This document shows, piece by piece, positions 33,891-42,044 of a DNA stretch of 64,000 bases. Within the stretch, counting starts at the first letter, position 1. Every line of letters starts with the position of its first letter. The stretch is from JBPCQA01 sp050998615 (GTDB lineage: Bacteria; Actinomycetota; Actinomycetes; Propionibacteriales; Nocardioidaceae), in the NCBI GenBank assembly GCA_050998615.1, contig JBPCQA010000013.1, positions 62,001 through 126,000 on the forward strand, written 5' to 3'. The notes under the pieces are model-generated. The model was not told where the DNA came from. It did not search any database and saw only the letters and a program-made list of their open reading frames with translations. Both the position numbers and the translations under genes were made by a program.

Positions 33891-34862
33891 TCACACCCGG
33901 GCCGGCTGTTGCACCCGTTTCATGTCTAGGCGCTCCTTCACTGGCCAGCGCACCGCTTTGACCCAGCCGATCTTCTCCAGGGCCCAGATGATGCGCGCGG
34001 AGGTGTCGACCTGGCCACGCAGCACGCCGTGGCGGGCGCAGGTGGGATCGCTGTGGTGCAGGTTGTGCCACGACTCGCCCATCGAGGGAATGGCCAGCCA
34101 CCAGACATTGCCGGACTTGTCGCGTGACTTGAAGGGTCGTTGGCCCACGGCATGACAGATCGAGTTGATTGACCAGGTCACGTGGTGGAGTAGGGAGACT
34201 CGGACCAGCGAGCCCCAGAAGAATGCGGTAAGCGCACCCGTGAATGACATCGACCACAACCCGCCGACCAGCGGCGGCAAGAGCAACGAGACGGCCACCA
34301 GGCCGGGAAACGAGCGTGAAATGCGGACCACGTCGCGGTCCTTCAGCAAGTCTGGTGCGTACTGACGCTGTGGCGTCTGATCTGCGTCGAACAACCATCC
34401 CATGTGCGCGTAGAAGAGGCCTTTGATCAGCGCCGGAATGGACTCGCCGTAGCGCCACGGGGAATGCGGGTCGCCTTCGCGGTCGGAGAACTTGTGGTGC
34501 TTGCGGTGGTCAGCCACCCACCGAATGACCGGGCCCTGGACGGCCATCGAACCAGCGATTGCCAGCGCGATCTTGACTCCGCGGTTGGGCTTGAACGACT
34601 TGTGGGTGAAGAAGCGGTGGAATCCCACCGTGATGCCGTGCCCGGTGACGGCGTACATCGCCAACGCAATAACGACGTCGTGCCAGCCGAGCCACCCACC
34701 CCAGGCCAGGGGCACCGCCGCAACCAGGGCGAGGAACGGCACCGCGATGAACAATCCGAGCGCAACTCGCTCGCCGACGGATTGCCGGTCATCTCCCAGC
34801 GTGCCCCACGGGCTCTGGTCGACGTCTTCGCGCGGTGGCCGCGCGGTGGTCGCTGTGGTCAT
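33891..34862 (-). CDS. Membrane acyl-CoA delta-9 fatty-acid desaturase
   Basis: A 323-residue di-iron desaturase. The three histidine boxes are HRFFTH (residues about 82-87), HRKHH (about 119-123) and HNLHH (about 265-269). Four to five hydrophobic helices separate them. It matches the acyl-CoA desaturase group that includes DesA3 of mycobacteria and inserts a cis double bond in stearoyl-CoA. A reductase partner is not next to it. A TetR gene follows and a symmetrical box lies upstream of the ATG (34862). Confidence 0.92.
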   Translation of the reverse strand: MTTATTARPPREDVDQSPWGTLGDDRQSVGERVALGLFIAVPFLALVAAVPLAWGGWLGWHDVVIALAMYAVTGHGITVGFHRFFTHKSFKPNRGVKIALAIAGSMAVQGPVIRWVADHRKHHKFSDREGDPHSPWRYGESIPALIKGLFYAHMGWLFDADQTPQRQYAPDLLKDRDVVRISRSFPGLVAVSLLLPPLVGGLWSMSFTGALTAFFWGSLVRVSLLHHVTWSINSICHAVGQRPFKSRDKSGNVWWLAIPSMGESWHNLHHSDPTCARHGVLRGQVDTSARIIWALEKIGWVKAVRWPVKERLDMKRVQQPARV

Positions 34863-34905
34863 GTCGGGATCCTTGGTGGGTTGAGAGTGGCTCCGTCCTT
34901 ACGCA

Positions 34906-34920
34906 ACCGTAACCTACGGT
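34906..34920. promoter_or_regulatory. Candidate TetR operator upstream of the desaturase
   Basis: ACCGTA-ACC-TACGGT is a perfect six-base inverted repeat, 43 bases before the desaturase ATG. A second GTAAC lies just beyond. Position and symmetry fit a binding site for the TetR encoded behind the desaturase. Intergenic 34921-35030 otherwise shows nothing clear. Confidence 0.35.
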
Positions 34921-35030
34921 GACGTAACTGGGAAGATATGACGAGGTGTTGCTGCCCACAGGCCGGCGTACCATCTGTGGCAGACTTGCCGCGACGCAGG
35001 GGTGCGCCGGTTACGGAGCACGCCACGCAA

Positions 35031-35103
35031 TCCCCTGTGGGGTAACCCGGCAGCCCGCGAGCCTTTGAAGCTCGAGGTCCTGGATCGAAGCCAGGCAGGG
35101 GAG
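35031..35103 (+). tRNA. tRNA-Gln (anticodon TTG)
   Basis: The acceptor TCCCCTG pairs with CAGGGGA, the anticodon stem is CGAGC/GCTCG, and the loop CTTTGAA carries TTG at 35065-35067. The T arm is readable around GATCGAAG. Discriminator G is at 35103. CCA is not encoded, unlike the tRNA-Ala here. It ends 20 bases before glmU. Confidence 0.95.
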
Positions 35104-35123
35104 CGAGACCGCGAGGAGCGCTT

Positions 35124-36620
35124 GTGACAGCAGATCAGCGGCCAGATCGCTCGGCGGCCGAGCCTAGGGTTCCTCCGGCAGCGGTCATCGTGCTGGCGGC
35201 TGGCGGTGGCACCCGGATGAAGTCCGCGATGCCGAAGGTGTTGCACACGATTGGCGGTCGCAGCCTGATCGATCACGTCTTGCGGGCGGCCCGCGCACTC
35301 CGTCCCGATCACCTCGTGACGGTGGTCGGTCACGGTCGCGACCAGGTCGCACAGCACGTGGTGGAGATGGACGCCATGGTCACGGTCGTCGTCCAGGAAG
35401 AACAGCACGGCACCGGTCATGCGGTGCAGACTGCCCTGGCGTCGATCCCCGACGTGCGTGGCACGGTGGTGGTGACGTACGCCGACGTGCCCCTGCAAAC
35501 CGCGCAGACTCTGGGCCGCCTGGTCACGGCGCATGGGCAAGCTGACAACGCCGTCACCGTGTTGACTGCGGAGCTCGACGACCCGGTCGGGTATGGCCGC
35601 CTCATCCGTGACTCCGCCGGTCAGGTGGTGTCGATCGTTGAGGAGAAGGACGCCAGCGTTGAACAGCGGGCGATCACAGAAACCAACTCGGGCATCAGCG
35701 CCTACGACGCCGACTTCTTGCGTGCAGCCCTGACTCAGGTCGGGTCCACAAACGCAGCGGGCGAGATCTACCTGACTGACGTGGTGGCGATTGCCCGCCG
35801 TGCCGGTCGCGGCGTGGGAGCGATTGACGTTGGCGACAGTTGGCAGACCGAGGGGGTCAACACTCGATCTCAACTTTCCCGGCTCGGCGCCGAGCTGAAT
35901 CGCCGCACCCTGGAGCATTGGATGCGCGAGGGCGTCGAGGTCATCGATCCCGCGACCACCTGGGTTGATGTGGACGTTCGGCTCGGTCATGACGTGTCGC
36001 TTCGGCCGGGCGTGCAATTGCACGGCCAAACCACCATCGACAGTGGTGCGGTGATCGGCCCGGACTCCACGCTGGCCGATGTGGAGGTTGGTCGGCGCGC
36101 GTCGGTGATCCGCACTCACGCGACCTCGGCGGTGATCGGAGCCGACGCGACGGTGGGACCCTTCGCCTATCTACGCCCGGGCACCAGGCTCGGCCAGGCC
36201 GGCAAGATCGGCGCCTTCGTCGAGACGAAGAACGCGGTCATCGCCGACGGCGCAAAGGTGCCTCACCTGTCCTACGTCGGCGACGCGGAGATCGGTGCGG
36301 GCACTAACATCGGCGCCGGCACGATCTTTGCCAATTACGACGGCGTCAGCAAACATCGCACCACGGTGGGCGCTCACTGCCGGACCGGTTCCAACAACAC
36401 GTTCGTGGCACCGGTCCAGATTGCCGACGGGTCCGCGACCGGAGCCGGCACCGTCGTACGGCGTGATGTCCCGCCTGGCGCGTTGGCCGTCAGCACCGGC
36501 CCCCAGCGCCACATCGCAGACTGGGTGCAACGCAAGCGGCCTGGCACCCCAGCTGCCCGAGCCGCCGAACAGTCCCGGCAACACTTGGAGCGTGCTCCTC
36601 AGGAGGAGGCAGGTCAGTGA
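35124..36620 (+). CDS. glmU: Bifunctional UDP-N-acetylglucosamine pyrophosphorylase / glucosamine-1-phosphate N-acetyltransferase
   Basis: A 498-residue cytoplasmic enzyme making UDP-GlcNAc for peptidoglycan. The N-terminal uridylyltransferase half has VIVLAAGGGTRMKSAMPKVLHTIGG, EEQHGTGHAVQTAL and VVVTYADVPLQ. The left-handed beta-helix acetyltransferase half has VGPFAYLRPGTRLG, GAFVETKNAVI, GAGTNIGAGTIFANYDG and the catalytic His region HRTTVGAHCRTGSNN. Its length fits actinobacterial GlmU (Rv1018c). The GTG is preceded by GAGGAG, and the gene sits just after tRNA-Gln. It overlaps prs by GTGA. Confidence 0.96.
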   Translation: MTADQRPDRSAAEPRVPPAAVIVLAAGGGTRMKSAMPKVLHTIGGRSLIDHVLRAARALRPDHLVTVVGHGRDQVAQHVVEMDAMVTVVVQEEQHGTGHAVQTALASIPDVRGTVVVTYADVPLQTAQTLGRLVTAHGQADNAVTVLTAELDDPVGYGRLIRDSAGQVVSIVEEKDASVEQRAITETNSGISAYDADFLRAALTQVGSTNAAGEIYLTDVVAIARRAGRGVGAIDVGDSWQTEGVNTRSQLSRLGAELNRRTLEHWMREGVEVIDPATTWVDVDVRLGHDVSLRPGVQLHGQTTIDSGAVIGPDSTLADVEVGRRASVIRTHATSAVIGADATVGPFAYLRPGTRLGQAGKIGAFVETKNAVIADGAKVPHLSYVGDAEIGAGTNIGAGTIFANYDGVSKHRTTVGAHCRTGSNNTFVAPVQIADGSATGAGTVVRRDVPPGALAVSTGPQRHIADWVQRKRPGTPAARAAEQSRQHLERAPQEEAGQ

Positions 36621-37597
36621 CCGGGATGAAGCGGACCACCGAGAAGAACCTGATGCTCTTCACCGGACGGGCGCACCTTCGGCTCGCCGCCGAAGTGGCC
36701 GAGTTGCTGTCGACGGGGCTGGTGCCGACGACGTACCGCGACTTCGCGAACAGCGAGATCTACGTGCGCTACCAGGAGTCGGTGCGCGGCTGCGACGCGT
36801 TCGTCATCCAGAGCCACACGGCTCCGGTCAACGAGTGGATCATGGAGCACTTGATCATGGTCGACGCACTCAAACGCGCCTCCGCCAAGCGAATCACCAT
36901 CGTGCTGCCGTTCTACGGCTACGCGCGGCAGGACAAGAAGCACCTGGGCAGGGAGCCGATCTCGGCCCGGTTGATGGCAGACCTCTTCAAGACGGCCGGG
37001 GCTGACCGGCTGATCTGCGTGGACCTGCACACCGCGCAAATCCAGGGTTTCTTCGATGGTCCGGTCGATCACCTGATGGCGCTGCCAATCCTGTCCGACT
37101 ATGTCGAAATGCATTATGGCAAAGAGAATCTTGCCGTCGTCTCGCCCGACGCCGGTCGCATCAAAGTAGCCGAGCAGTGGTCGGCGCGGCTTGCCGGTAC
37201 GCCGCTTGCGTTCATCCACAAGACGCGCGACCCAGCCACGCCGAACGAGTCGGTGGCAAACCGGGTGGTAGGTGATGTGCGAGGCAGGGTTTGTGTGCTC
37301 GTCGACGACATGATCGACACCGGGGGCACCGTAGTCAACGCCGCCGACGCGTTGATCGAGGCTGGCGCCAGCGACGTGGTGATCGCCGCTACCCACGCGA
37401 TTTTCTCGGCCCCGGCAATCGACCGGCTGAAAAACTCCCGGGCCCGCGAGGTGATCGTGACTAACACGCTGCCGGTGGCGGAGGAATGCCAATTCGACAA
37501 GCTGACGACACTGTCGATCGCGCCCTTGCTCAGCAAGGCGATTCGCGAGGTCTTCGAAGACGGCTCGGTGACCACGTTATTCGACGGTCGCGCCTGA
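36617..37597 (+). CDS. prs: Ribose-phosphate pyrophosphokinase
   Basis: A 326-residue PRPP synthetase converting ribose 5-phosphate and ATP to PRPP for purine, pyrimidine, His, Trp and decaprenyl-phospho-arabinose pathways. Signature sequences: LMLFTGRAHLRLAAEVAELL, ARQDKKHLGREPISARLMADLF, DRLICVDLHTAQIQGFFDGPVDHL, the PRPP loop VLVDDMIDTGGTVVNAADAL, and SPDAGRIKVAEQWS. It follows glmU by overlap, the same order as Rv1018c-Rv1017c. A strong inverted repeat starts at the stop codon. A TTA codon is present near the C-terminus. Confidence 0.96.
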   Translation: MTGMKRTTEKNLMLFTGRAHLRLAAEVAELLSTGLVPTTYRDFANSEIYVRYQESVRGCDAFVIQSHTAPVNEWIMEHLIMVDALKRASAKRITIVLPFYGYARQDKKHLGREPISARLMADLFKTAGADRLICVDLHTAQIQGFFDGPVDHLMALPILSDYVEMHYGKENLAVVSPDAGRIKVAEQWSARLAGTPLAFIHKTRDPATPNESVANRVVGDVRGRVCVLVDDMIDTGGTVVNAADALIEAGASDVVIAATHAIFSAPAIDRLKNSRAREVIVTNTLPVAEECQFDKLTTLSIAPLLSKAIREVFEDGSVTTLFDGRA

Positions 37598-37639
37598 CGG
37601 GAAGCCTTCTCTTCGCTGCAGAAGCTTGCTCCCGTCAGG
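37593..37639 (+). terminator. Stem-loop at the end of prs
   Basis: CCTGACGGGA (37593-37602, containing the TGA stop) pairs perfectly with TCCCGTCAGG (37630-37639). Inside, CTTCT pairs with AGAAG. No long U-run follows, as is common for actinobacterial terminators. Confidence 0.7.
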
Positions 37640-37794
37640 TGCGAGTCGGCGAAACGCATCGTTGGGTATCGACAAACGCGAGGTTCTTCTACAGCCAAAT
37701 AGCAGACTCGGGTATAGATGTCGGATTCTCACCTACCGGCAACGGAATCTACTATAAGCTCCTCAACCACCCTGGGGCGACGGCTGCTCCTGAT

Positions 37795-37823
37795 TTCACA
37801 CGCTTGTCGCGTCCGGCTAAGAT
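37795..37823 (+). promoter_or_regulatory. Candidate SigA promoter for rplY
   Basis: TTCACA at 37795-37800 (one mismatch from TTGACA) and TAAGAT at 37818-37823 (TANNNT) are 17 bases apart. Transcription would begin near 37830, leaving a leader of about 125 bases. The region 37640-37953 is otherwise non-coding and less GC-rich around 37670-37760. Confidence 0.45.
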
Positions 37824-37953
37824 CGCAGGGTTGCTCGGCGAGGAGCGCCGGGTTTCGTCGCGCGCCACAACAACCACCAGGCCGTGTCTCCGCTAGCGGG
37901 TCGTGGCCGCAAGAATTCGCCGTTGTCCGTTGTGATCTGCTAGGAGCTTCCCC

Positions 37954-38646
37954 GTGTCTGCTGAGGTCAAGATCGTCGCCGAGTCTCGCACCGAGTTCGG
38001 CAAGGGTGCTGCCCGCCGTATCCGTCGTGCCGCCAAGGTGCCGGCCGTGCTCTATGGACACGGCACCGACCCGCTGCACATCTCCCTGCCCGGCCACGAC
38101 CTCATGTTGGCGCTGAAGACCGCGAACGCGTTGCTGTCGATCGAGCTCGACGGCGCGAGCCAACTGGCCCTGCCCAAGCAGGTGCAGCGCGACCCAATCA
38201 AGGGGTTCATTGAGCACGCTGACCTGCTCTTGGTGCGGCGCGGGGAGAAGGTCACAGTCGACGTACCCCTCGTAGTCGTCGGTGAAGCGGCGCCCGAGAC
38301 GCTCGTCCAGGTCGAGCACACCAGCGTTTCGTTGGAGGCGGAGGCCACCCACATTCCCGAGTCGGTGCAGGTCAGCGTCGAAGGTCTCGAGGCTGGCTCG
38401 CAGATCGTCGCCAAGGACCTCAAGCTGCCGACCGGTTCGGTCTTGAGCCTTGACGAGGATGCCCTGGTCGTCAACATCACCGCGGCTCCCACTGCGGCCG
38501 AGATCGAAGCCGACCTCTCGGAGGCCGAAGAGGAACTCGGCGTCGAGCACGCTGAGCCGGAGGCCGAGGCCGGTGGGCCAACTGACGCTGCTGCGGCCGG
38601 TGAAGGGGCCACCGAAGGGCAGCCGGCCGAAGCGACGCAAGAGTGA
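37954..38646 (+). CDS. rplY: 50S ribosomal protein L25, general stress protein CTC type
   Basis: A 230-residue two-domain L25 that binds 5S rRNA. The N-terminal L25 core reads VKIVAESRTEFGKGAARRIRRAAKVPAVLYG with HISLPGHDLMLAL. The C-terminal CTC/TL5 domain has VEHTSVSLEAEATHIPESV and DLKLPTGSVLSLDEDALVV. It ends in an acidic Ala/Glu-rich tail of about 50 residues, common in actinobacteria. A GGAGC ribosome site lies seven or eight bases before the GTG. pth follows after 159 bases, as in Rv1015c-Rv1014c. Confidence 0.95.
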   Translation: MSAEVKIVAESRTEFGKGAARRIRRAAKVPAVLYGHGTDPLHISLPGHDLMLALKTANALLSIELDGASQLALPKQVQRDPIKGFIEHADLLLVRRGEKVTVDVPLVVVGEAAPETLVQVEHTSVSLEAEATHIPESVQVSVEGLEAGSQIVAKDLKLPTGSVLSLDEDALVVNITAAPTAAEIEADLSEAEEELGVEHAEPEAEAGGPTDAAAAGEGATEGQPAEATQE

Positions 38647-38805
38647 TCCTCCCCTGATGCTTGACTCCGCGAGCTGGTGATCCGACCTATGCAGGCTGGA
38701 GCCGGGGCGCCGGGTGATGCTTCTGCCCAGCATGTTTCGGCCCCAGCGTGACTCGCCCAGGGTGAACGACTCAGCGTGATCAGCAGAATCTTTCGAAGGA
38801 CACAG

Positions 38806-39390
38806 ATGACGTACGACGGTTGGGTCGTCGTCGGGCTCGGCAATCCTGGCCCAACCTATGCCGCTACCCGCCACAACGTCGGTTACCTGGTCACCGACGA
38901 GCTGGCCAGCCGGATGGGCGGCGCCTGGAAGGCGCACAAGTCCGGCCGCGCGCTCGCGATCGAAGGCAGGCTGGCCGGTCTGCCGGGTGTCCGTGCCGTG
39001 CTTGGGCGTCCCCGTAGCTACATGAACGAGTCCGGTGGTCCCGTCGCCAGCTTGCTCACCTTCTACAGGTCTGAACCCGACCGGCTGGTCGTCATCCACG
39101 ACGAGCTCGACCTGCCGTACGGCGACCTGCGCGTGAAGTTCGGCGGCGGAGACAACGGCCACAACGGCCTCAAGTCGATCCGTCAGTCGGTCAAAACCGG
39201 GGACTACTTCCGGGTCCGGGTAGGGATTGGTCGTCCGTCCGGGCAGCAAGACGCGGCCGACTTCGTGCTGAGTCCGTTCTCTGCGGTCGAGCGACGAAAC
39301 CTCGCCGATGATGTGCAGCGGGCCGCCGACGCGGTCGAGTCACTGGTCACCGACGGGCTTGACCAGACCCAAACCCGCTACAACAGTTAG
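38806..39390 (+). CDS. pth: Peptidyl-tRNA hydrolase
   Basis: A 194-residue enzyme that frees tRNA from peptidyl-tRNA dropped from ribosomes. Motifs: VVVGLGNPGPTYAATRHNVGY with the catalytic His, GRPRSYMNESGGPVA, VIHDELDLPYGDLRVKFGGGDNGHNGLKSI with the active Asp and His, and FRVRVGIGRPSGQQDAADFVL. GAAGGA lies five bases before the ATG at 38806; in-frame codons further upstream are not conserved. The gap between rplY and pth (38647-38805) shows no gene. Confidence 0.96.
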   Translation: MTYDGWVVVGLGNPGPTYAATRHNVGYLVTDELASRMGGAWKAHKSGRALAIEGRLAGLPGVRAVLGRPRSYMNESGGPVASLLTFYRSEPDRLVVIHDELDLPYGDLRVKFGGGDNGHNGLKSIRQSVKTGDYFRVRVGIGRPSGQQDAADFVLSPFSAVERRNLADDVQRAADAVESLVTDGLDQTQTRYNS

Positions 39391-39453
39391 GAGCCCCGGG
39401 CAGACAGGGGCGTAGAGTGACCGGGCTGAGAGCTGACCAGCGGGAGTGCTCTA

Positions 39454-39501
39454 AGAGCCCGCGCGGATAGGGAGTCGCCGGGATCTAATCTGCGCCGGCT
39501 C
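39454..39501 (+). repeat. AGAGCCCGC-family long hairpin, copy B
   Basis: GAGCCCGCGCGGAT (39455-39468) pairs with ATCTGCGCCGGCTC (39488-39501) over 14 positions with one mismatch and one G-T, around a 19-base loop. Its sequence and layout match copy C at 45831. It lies 64 bases after the pth stop. The rest of 39391-39638 shows no gene. Confidence 0.7.
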
Positions 39502-39638
39502 ACGCCTCGGTGTTTTCTTGCTGTTGCCTGGGTTTTCGGCAAGATGTCCCGTTTCGGTCGTAATCGGCGCGGGCATCAGGCATGATGTGTGCGAGGGGTT
39601 GTATCGAAGAGGTGGGGAGTTTGTCTTGAGGGGGAGTT

Positions 39639-41135
39639 GTGTCTGATCGCCTGCACATGCCCAGGGGCGCGCTAGCCGGGTCGCCGGCCGAGGATGTGAT
39701 CACGGCTGCGTGGGGGCCCCGTGATCGGGCAAACGTCTTGCAATTCGCACCGGGCGTGCCTCCTGCGCGGACGGCGGTGAAAGATCGCCGGCTGCGCAGA
39801 TCCCGCACAGTCTTGCTCGTGACCGAGATCCTGGCCACGTTGCTGGTCGTGGGCATTGCGGCATCCCAGGGTCACGACTTGGCAGTCTGCGGTGCGGTGC
39901 TGTGGCTGGTAATCGACGCGGTCGCCGTCGTACAAGCGCGACTGCATGCCGATTTGTTCAGCGTCGGGGTGGCCGCCGGCCGGGTTCTCGCGACTGGTTT
40001 GGCGGTGTCGTTGGTGGGGGTCGTATTCAATGTAGACGCTCCCACCCGGATCGCCTTGATGGTGGTCGCGGTGGTGGGATCCGTTGGTCTGGCGGTCCGG
40101 CTGGTGCTGCGGCGCAAGGTCTTGTTGCGCTGGCTGGGCGTCGACGTAGCCCGCGCCGTGCTCGTCGTCGGGGATGCCGAAAGTGTCGCCCAGACGATCA
40201 AGGGCTGGGCCGGGCTCGACCACATCAGCATCGTGGGCGCGTGCCTGCTGGAGCCGGACACCAATGTCCGCCACGTCGCCGGTGTGCCTGTGCTGGGTCG
40301 AATCGAGCAGGTCGGCGATTTGGCTCGTCAGCTCGAGATCGCCGAGGTGGTGTTGCATTGCGGTGCCGATCACACGGGGTGGTGGCTTACCCAACTGCAA
40401 TGGTCACTGGAGGGCTGCGACGTGATGTTGAGTCTGGTCACCCCGTTGACCGACACATCGGTGCACCGGGTTCGACTGCACAAGGTTGGGCGCCGGATGG
40501 TCATGACGGTCGCGCCCAGTCGACCCACCGGGCTTGTCGCGGCGGTGAAGACGATGGTTGAGGGCTGTGTCGCGCTTGGTCTGCTGGTCGCGGCGACTCC
40601 GCTGTTGCTGGCATGCATGATCGCCATCAGGCTCGATTCATCAGGTCCGGCCCTGCTGCGTCAGACCCGGGTGCGCGAGGGCGGGCACCTCTTCTCCATG
40701 TTCAAGCTTCGCACCATGTGTTTGGACGCTGACGCGACGAAGTTCGCTTTGGTGGATCGAAACGAGGCCGACGGGCCGTTGTTCAAGATCAAGTCGGGTG
40801 ATCCCCGTGTCACCCGGATCGGCAGAGTGCTTCGTCAGCTTTCGCTCGATGAGCTGCCCCAGCTCGTCAACGTCATCAGAGGTGAGATGTCACTGGTGGG
40901 GCCGCGTCCGGCGCTTCCCGGAGAGGTTGAGAAGTACGACGGCGACGCGGTGCGGCGGCTGGCGGTCAAGCCCGGGCTCACCGGCTTGTGGCAGATCAGC
41001 GGCCGGTCCAACCTGTCGTACGCCGACATGGTGCGCTTGGATATCGACTACGTCGACAACTGGACTCCCGGTCGCGACGCCAAGATCCTGCTCGGCACGG
41101 CCCGTGCCGTCATCACTCGAGACGGCGCGTACTGA
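39639..41135 (+). CDS. Polyprenyl-phosphate sugar-1-phosphate transferase (exopolysaccharide initiating enzyme)
   Basis: A 498-residue membrane protein of the PHPT family (WbaP/WcaJ/CpsE type), which starts capsule or exopolysaccharide repeat units by moving a sugar phosphate to undecaprenyl phosphate. The N-terminal half has four hydrophobic segments and a CoA-binding-like Rossmann region (ARAVLVVGDAESVAQTI). The catalytic half has a membrane helix, then RLDSSGPALLRQTRVREGGHLFSMFKLRTM, RRLSLDELPQLVNVIRGEMSLVGPRPALP, KPGLTGLWQISGRSNL and DIDYVDNW. It stands alone with no visible sugar cluster. GGGGGAG is only two or three bases from the GTG, so the start is uncertain; the ATG at 39657 is an alternative. 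Confidence 0.92.
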   Translation: MSDRLHMPRGALAGSPAEDVITAAWGPRDRANVLQFAPGVPPARTAVKDRRLRRSRTVLLVTEILATLLVVGIAASQGHDLAVCGAVLWLVIDAVAVVQARLHADLFSVGVAAGRVLATGLAVSLVGVVFNVDAPTRIALMVVAVVGSVGLAVRLVLRRKVLLRWLGVDVARAVLVVGDAESVAQTIKGWAGLDHISIVGACLLEPDTNVRHVAGVPVLGRIEQVGDLARQLEIAEVVLHCGADHTGWWLTQLQWSLEGCDVMLSLVTPLTDTSVHRVRLHKVGRRMVMTVAPSRPTGLVAAVKTMVEGCVALGLLVAATPLLLACMIAIRLDSSGPALLRQTRVREGGHLFSMFKLRTMCLDADATKFALVDRNEADGPLFKIKSGDPRVTRIGRVLRQLSLDELPQLVNVIRGEMSLVGPRPALPGEVEKYDGDAVRRLAVKPGLTGLWQISGRSNLSYADMVRLDIDYVDNWTPGRDAKILLGTARAVITRDGAY

Positions 41136-41183
41136 GAGTTGCCGGAGAATCCCGCGCCAAGAACAGGCGCTCAGCTCGTCGGG

Positions 41184-41213
41184 GCGGGCTCTTAGCGTCC
41201 GATCTTGCCGCTG
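41184..41213. repeat. AGAGCCCGC-family repeat, copy D (inverted orientation)
   Basis: GCGGGCTCTTAGCGTC and the following bases match copy A (504-533) at 25 of 30 positions by eye. It lies 49 bases after the sugar-transferase stop and ends 21 bases before the next GTG, so it may overlap promoter elements. Confidence 0.6.
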
Positions 41214-41234
41214 GGGTATGGCAGAGTTTGCGCC

Positions 41235-42029
41235 GTGACCGAAGCTCTTGAGCTCCCACGCGCACCAGCTGGCGTAGCAGCCGACGACCATCAGCTGTCG
41301 GCGTGGGCTGCCACGGTGACCGGTGAGCGACTCGAGGCGCTGCGCGGCCAGGGCCTCCAAGGCAAGGAGCTGAAGGATGCCGGTGACCAGCTCGGGCACA
41401 CGAGCTTGATGCAGCTGCTGGCCACATATCGTCGCAGCGACGCGGTTCTCAGCGAGGAAGGCAAGGACGACAAACGTCGCCTGACCAGCAAGCGCGTGTG
41501 GATTGTTGACCCGCTGGACGGCACCCGGGAGTATTCCGAGCCGCCGCGTGACGACTGGGCCGTCCATGTCGCGTTGTGGGAAGAAGGTGATCTGGTGGCG
41601 GGTGCGGTGGCCCAGCCCGGGCTGTCCACCACGTTCAGCACCGCGGACCCCCCCGTCGTACCGGACCGATCGAGTGATCGGGCTCGGATCGCGGTCAGCC
41701 GCACCCGGCCGCCTGCGTTCGTCGCGGCATTGGCGCAACAGATCGACGCGGAGTTGGTCCCGATGGGATCGGCCGGGGCCAAGGTCATCTCGGTGGCCCG
41801 CGACGTCACCGACGCCTACGTGCACGCCGGCGGTCAGTACGAGTGGGACTCGGCGGCGCCGGTGGTCGTCGCAAGAGCGGCCGGCCTCTTCACCAGCCGC
41901 GCCGACGGAGAGCCGCTCTCCTACAACCAAGACGACGTGCTGCTGCCAGACTTGCTCGTTTGCCGCCCGGAGCTGGCCGACCCGATCACCAGCTTCGTTC
42001 GCGACTACTGGGCCGAACACGGCCGGTAG
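41235..42029 (+). CDS. cysQ: 3'(2'),5'-bisphosphate nucleotidase (CysQ-like)
   Basis: A 264-residue member of the inositol-monophosphatase superfamily. The metal site is visible as SEEGKDDKRR and WIVDPLDGTREYSE (DPLDGT motif), with a second site QYEWDSAAPVVVARAAG. The TREYSE sequence points to the CysQ/PAP phosphatase branch, which removes the 3' phosphate of PAP from sulfate assimilation, over inositol monophosphatase. The GTG at 41235 is in the family position and there is no strong ribosome site. mfd follows 15 bases later. Confidence 0.88.
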   Translation: MTEALELPRAPAGVAADDHQLSAWAATVTGERLEALRGQGLQGKELKDAGDQLGHTSLMQLLATYRRSDAVLSEEGKDDKRRLTSKRVWIVDPLDGTREYSEPPRDDWAVHVALWEEGDLVAGAVAQPGLSTTFSTADPPVVPDRSSDRARIAVSRTRPPAFVAALAQQIDAELVPMGSAGAKVISVARDVTDAYVHAGGQYEWDSAAPVVVARAAGLFTSRADGEPLSYNQDDVLLPDLLVCRPELADPITSFVRDYWAEHGR

Positions 42030-42044
42030 GCTCAACACACCCGG

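Noticed and set aside
37640..37953. A small protein gene upstream of rplY
   Set aside because: Short frames exist but have no ribosome site or family sequence; the region is better explained as promoter and leader.
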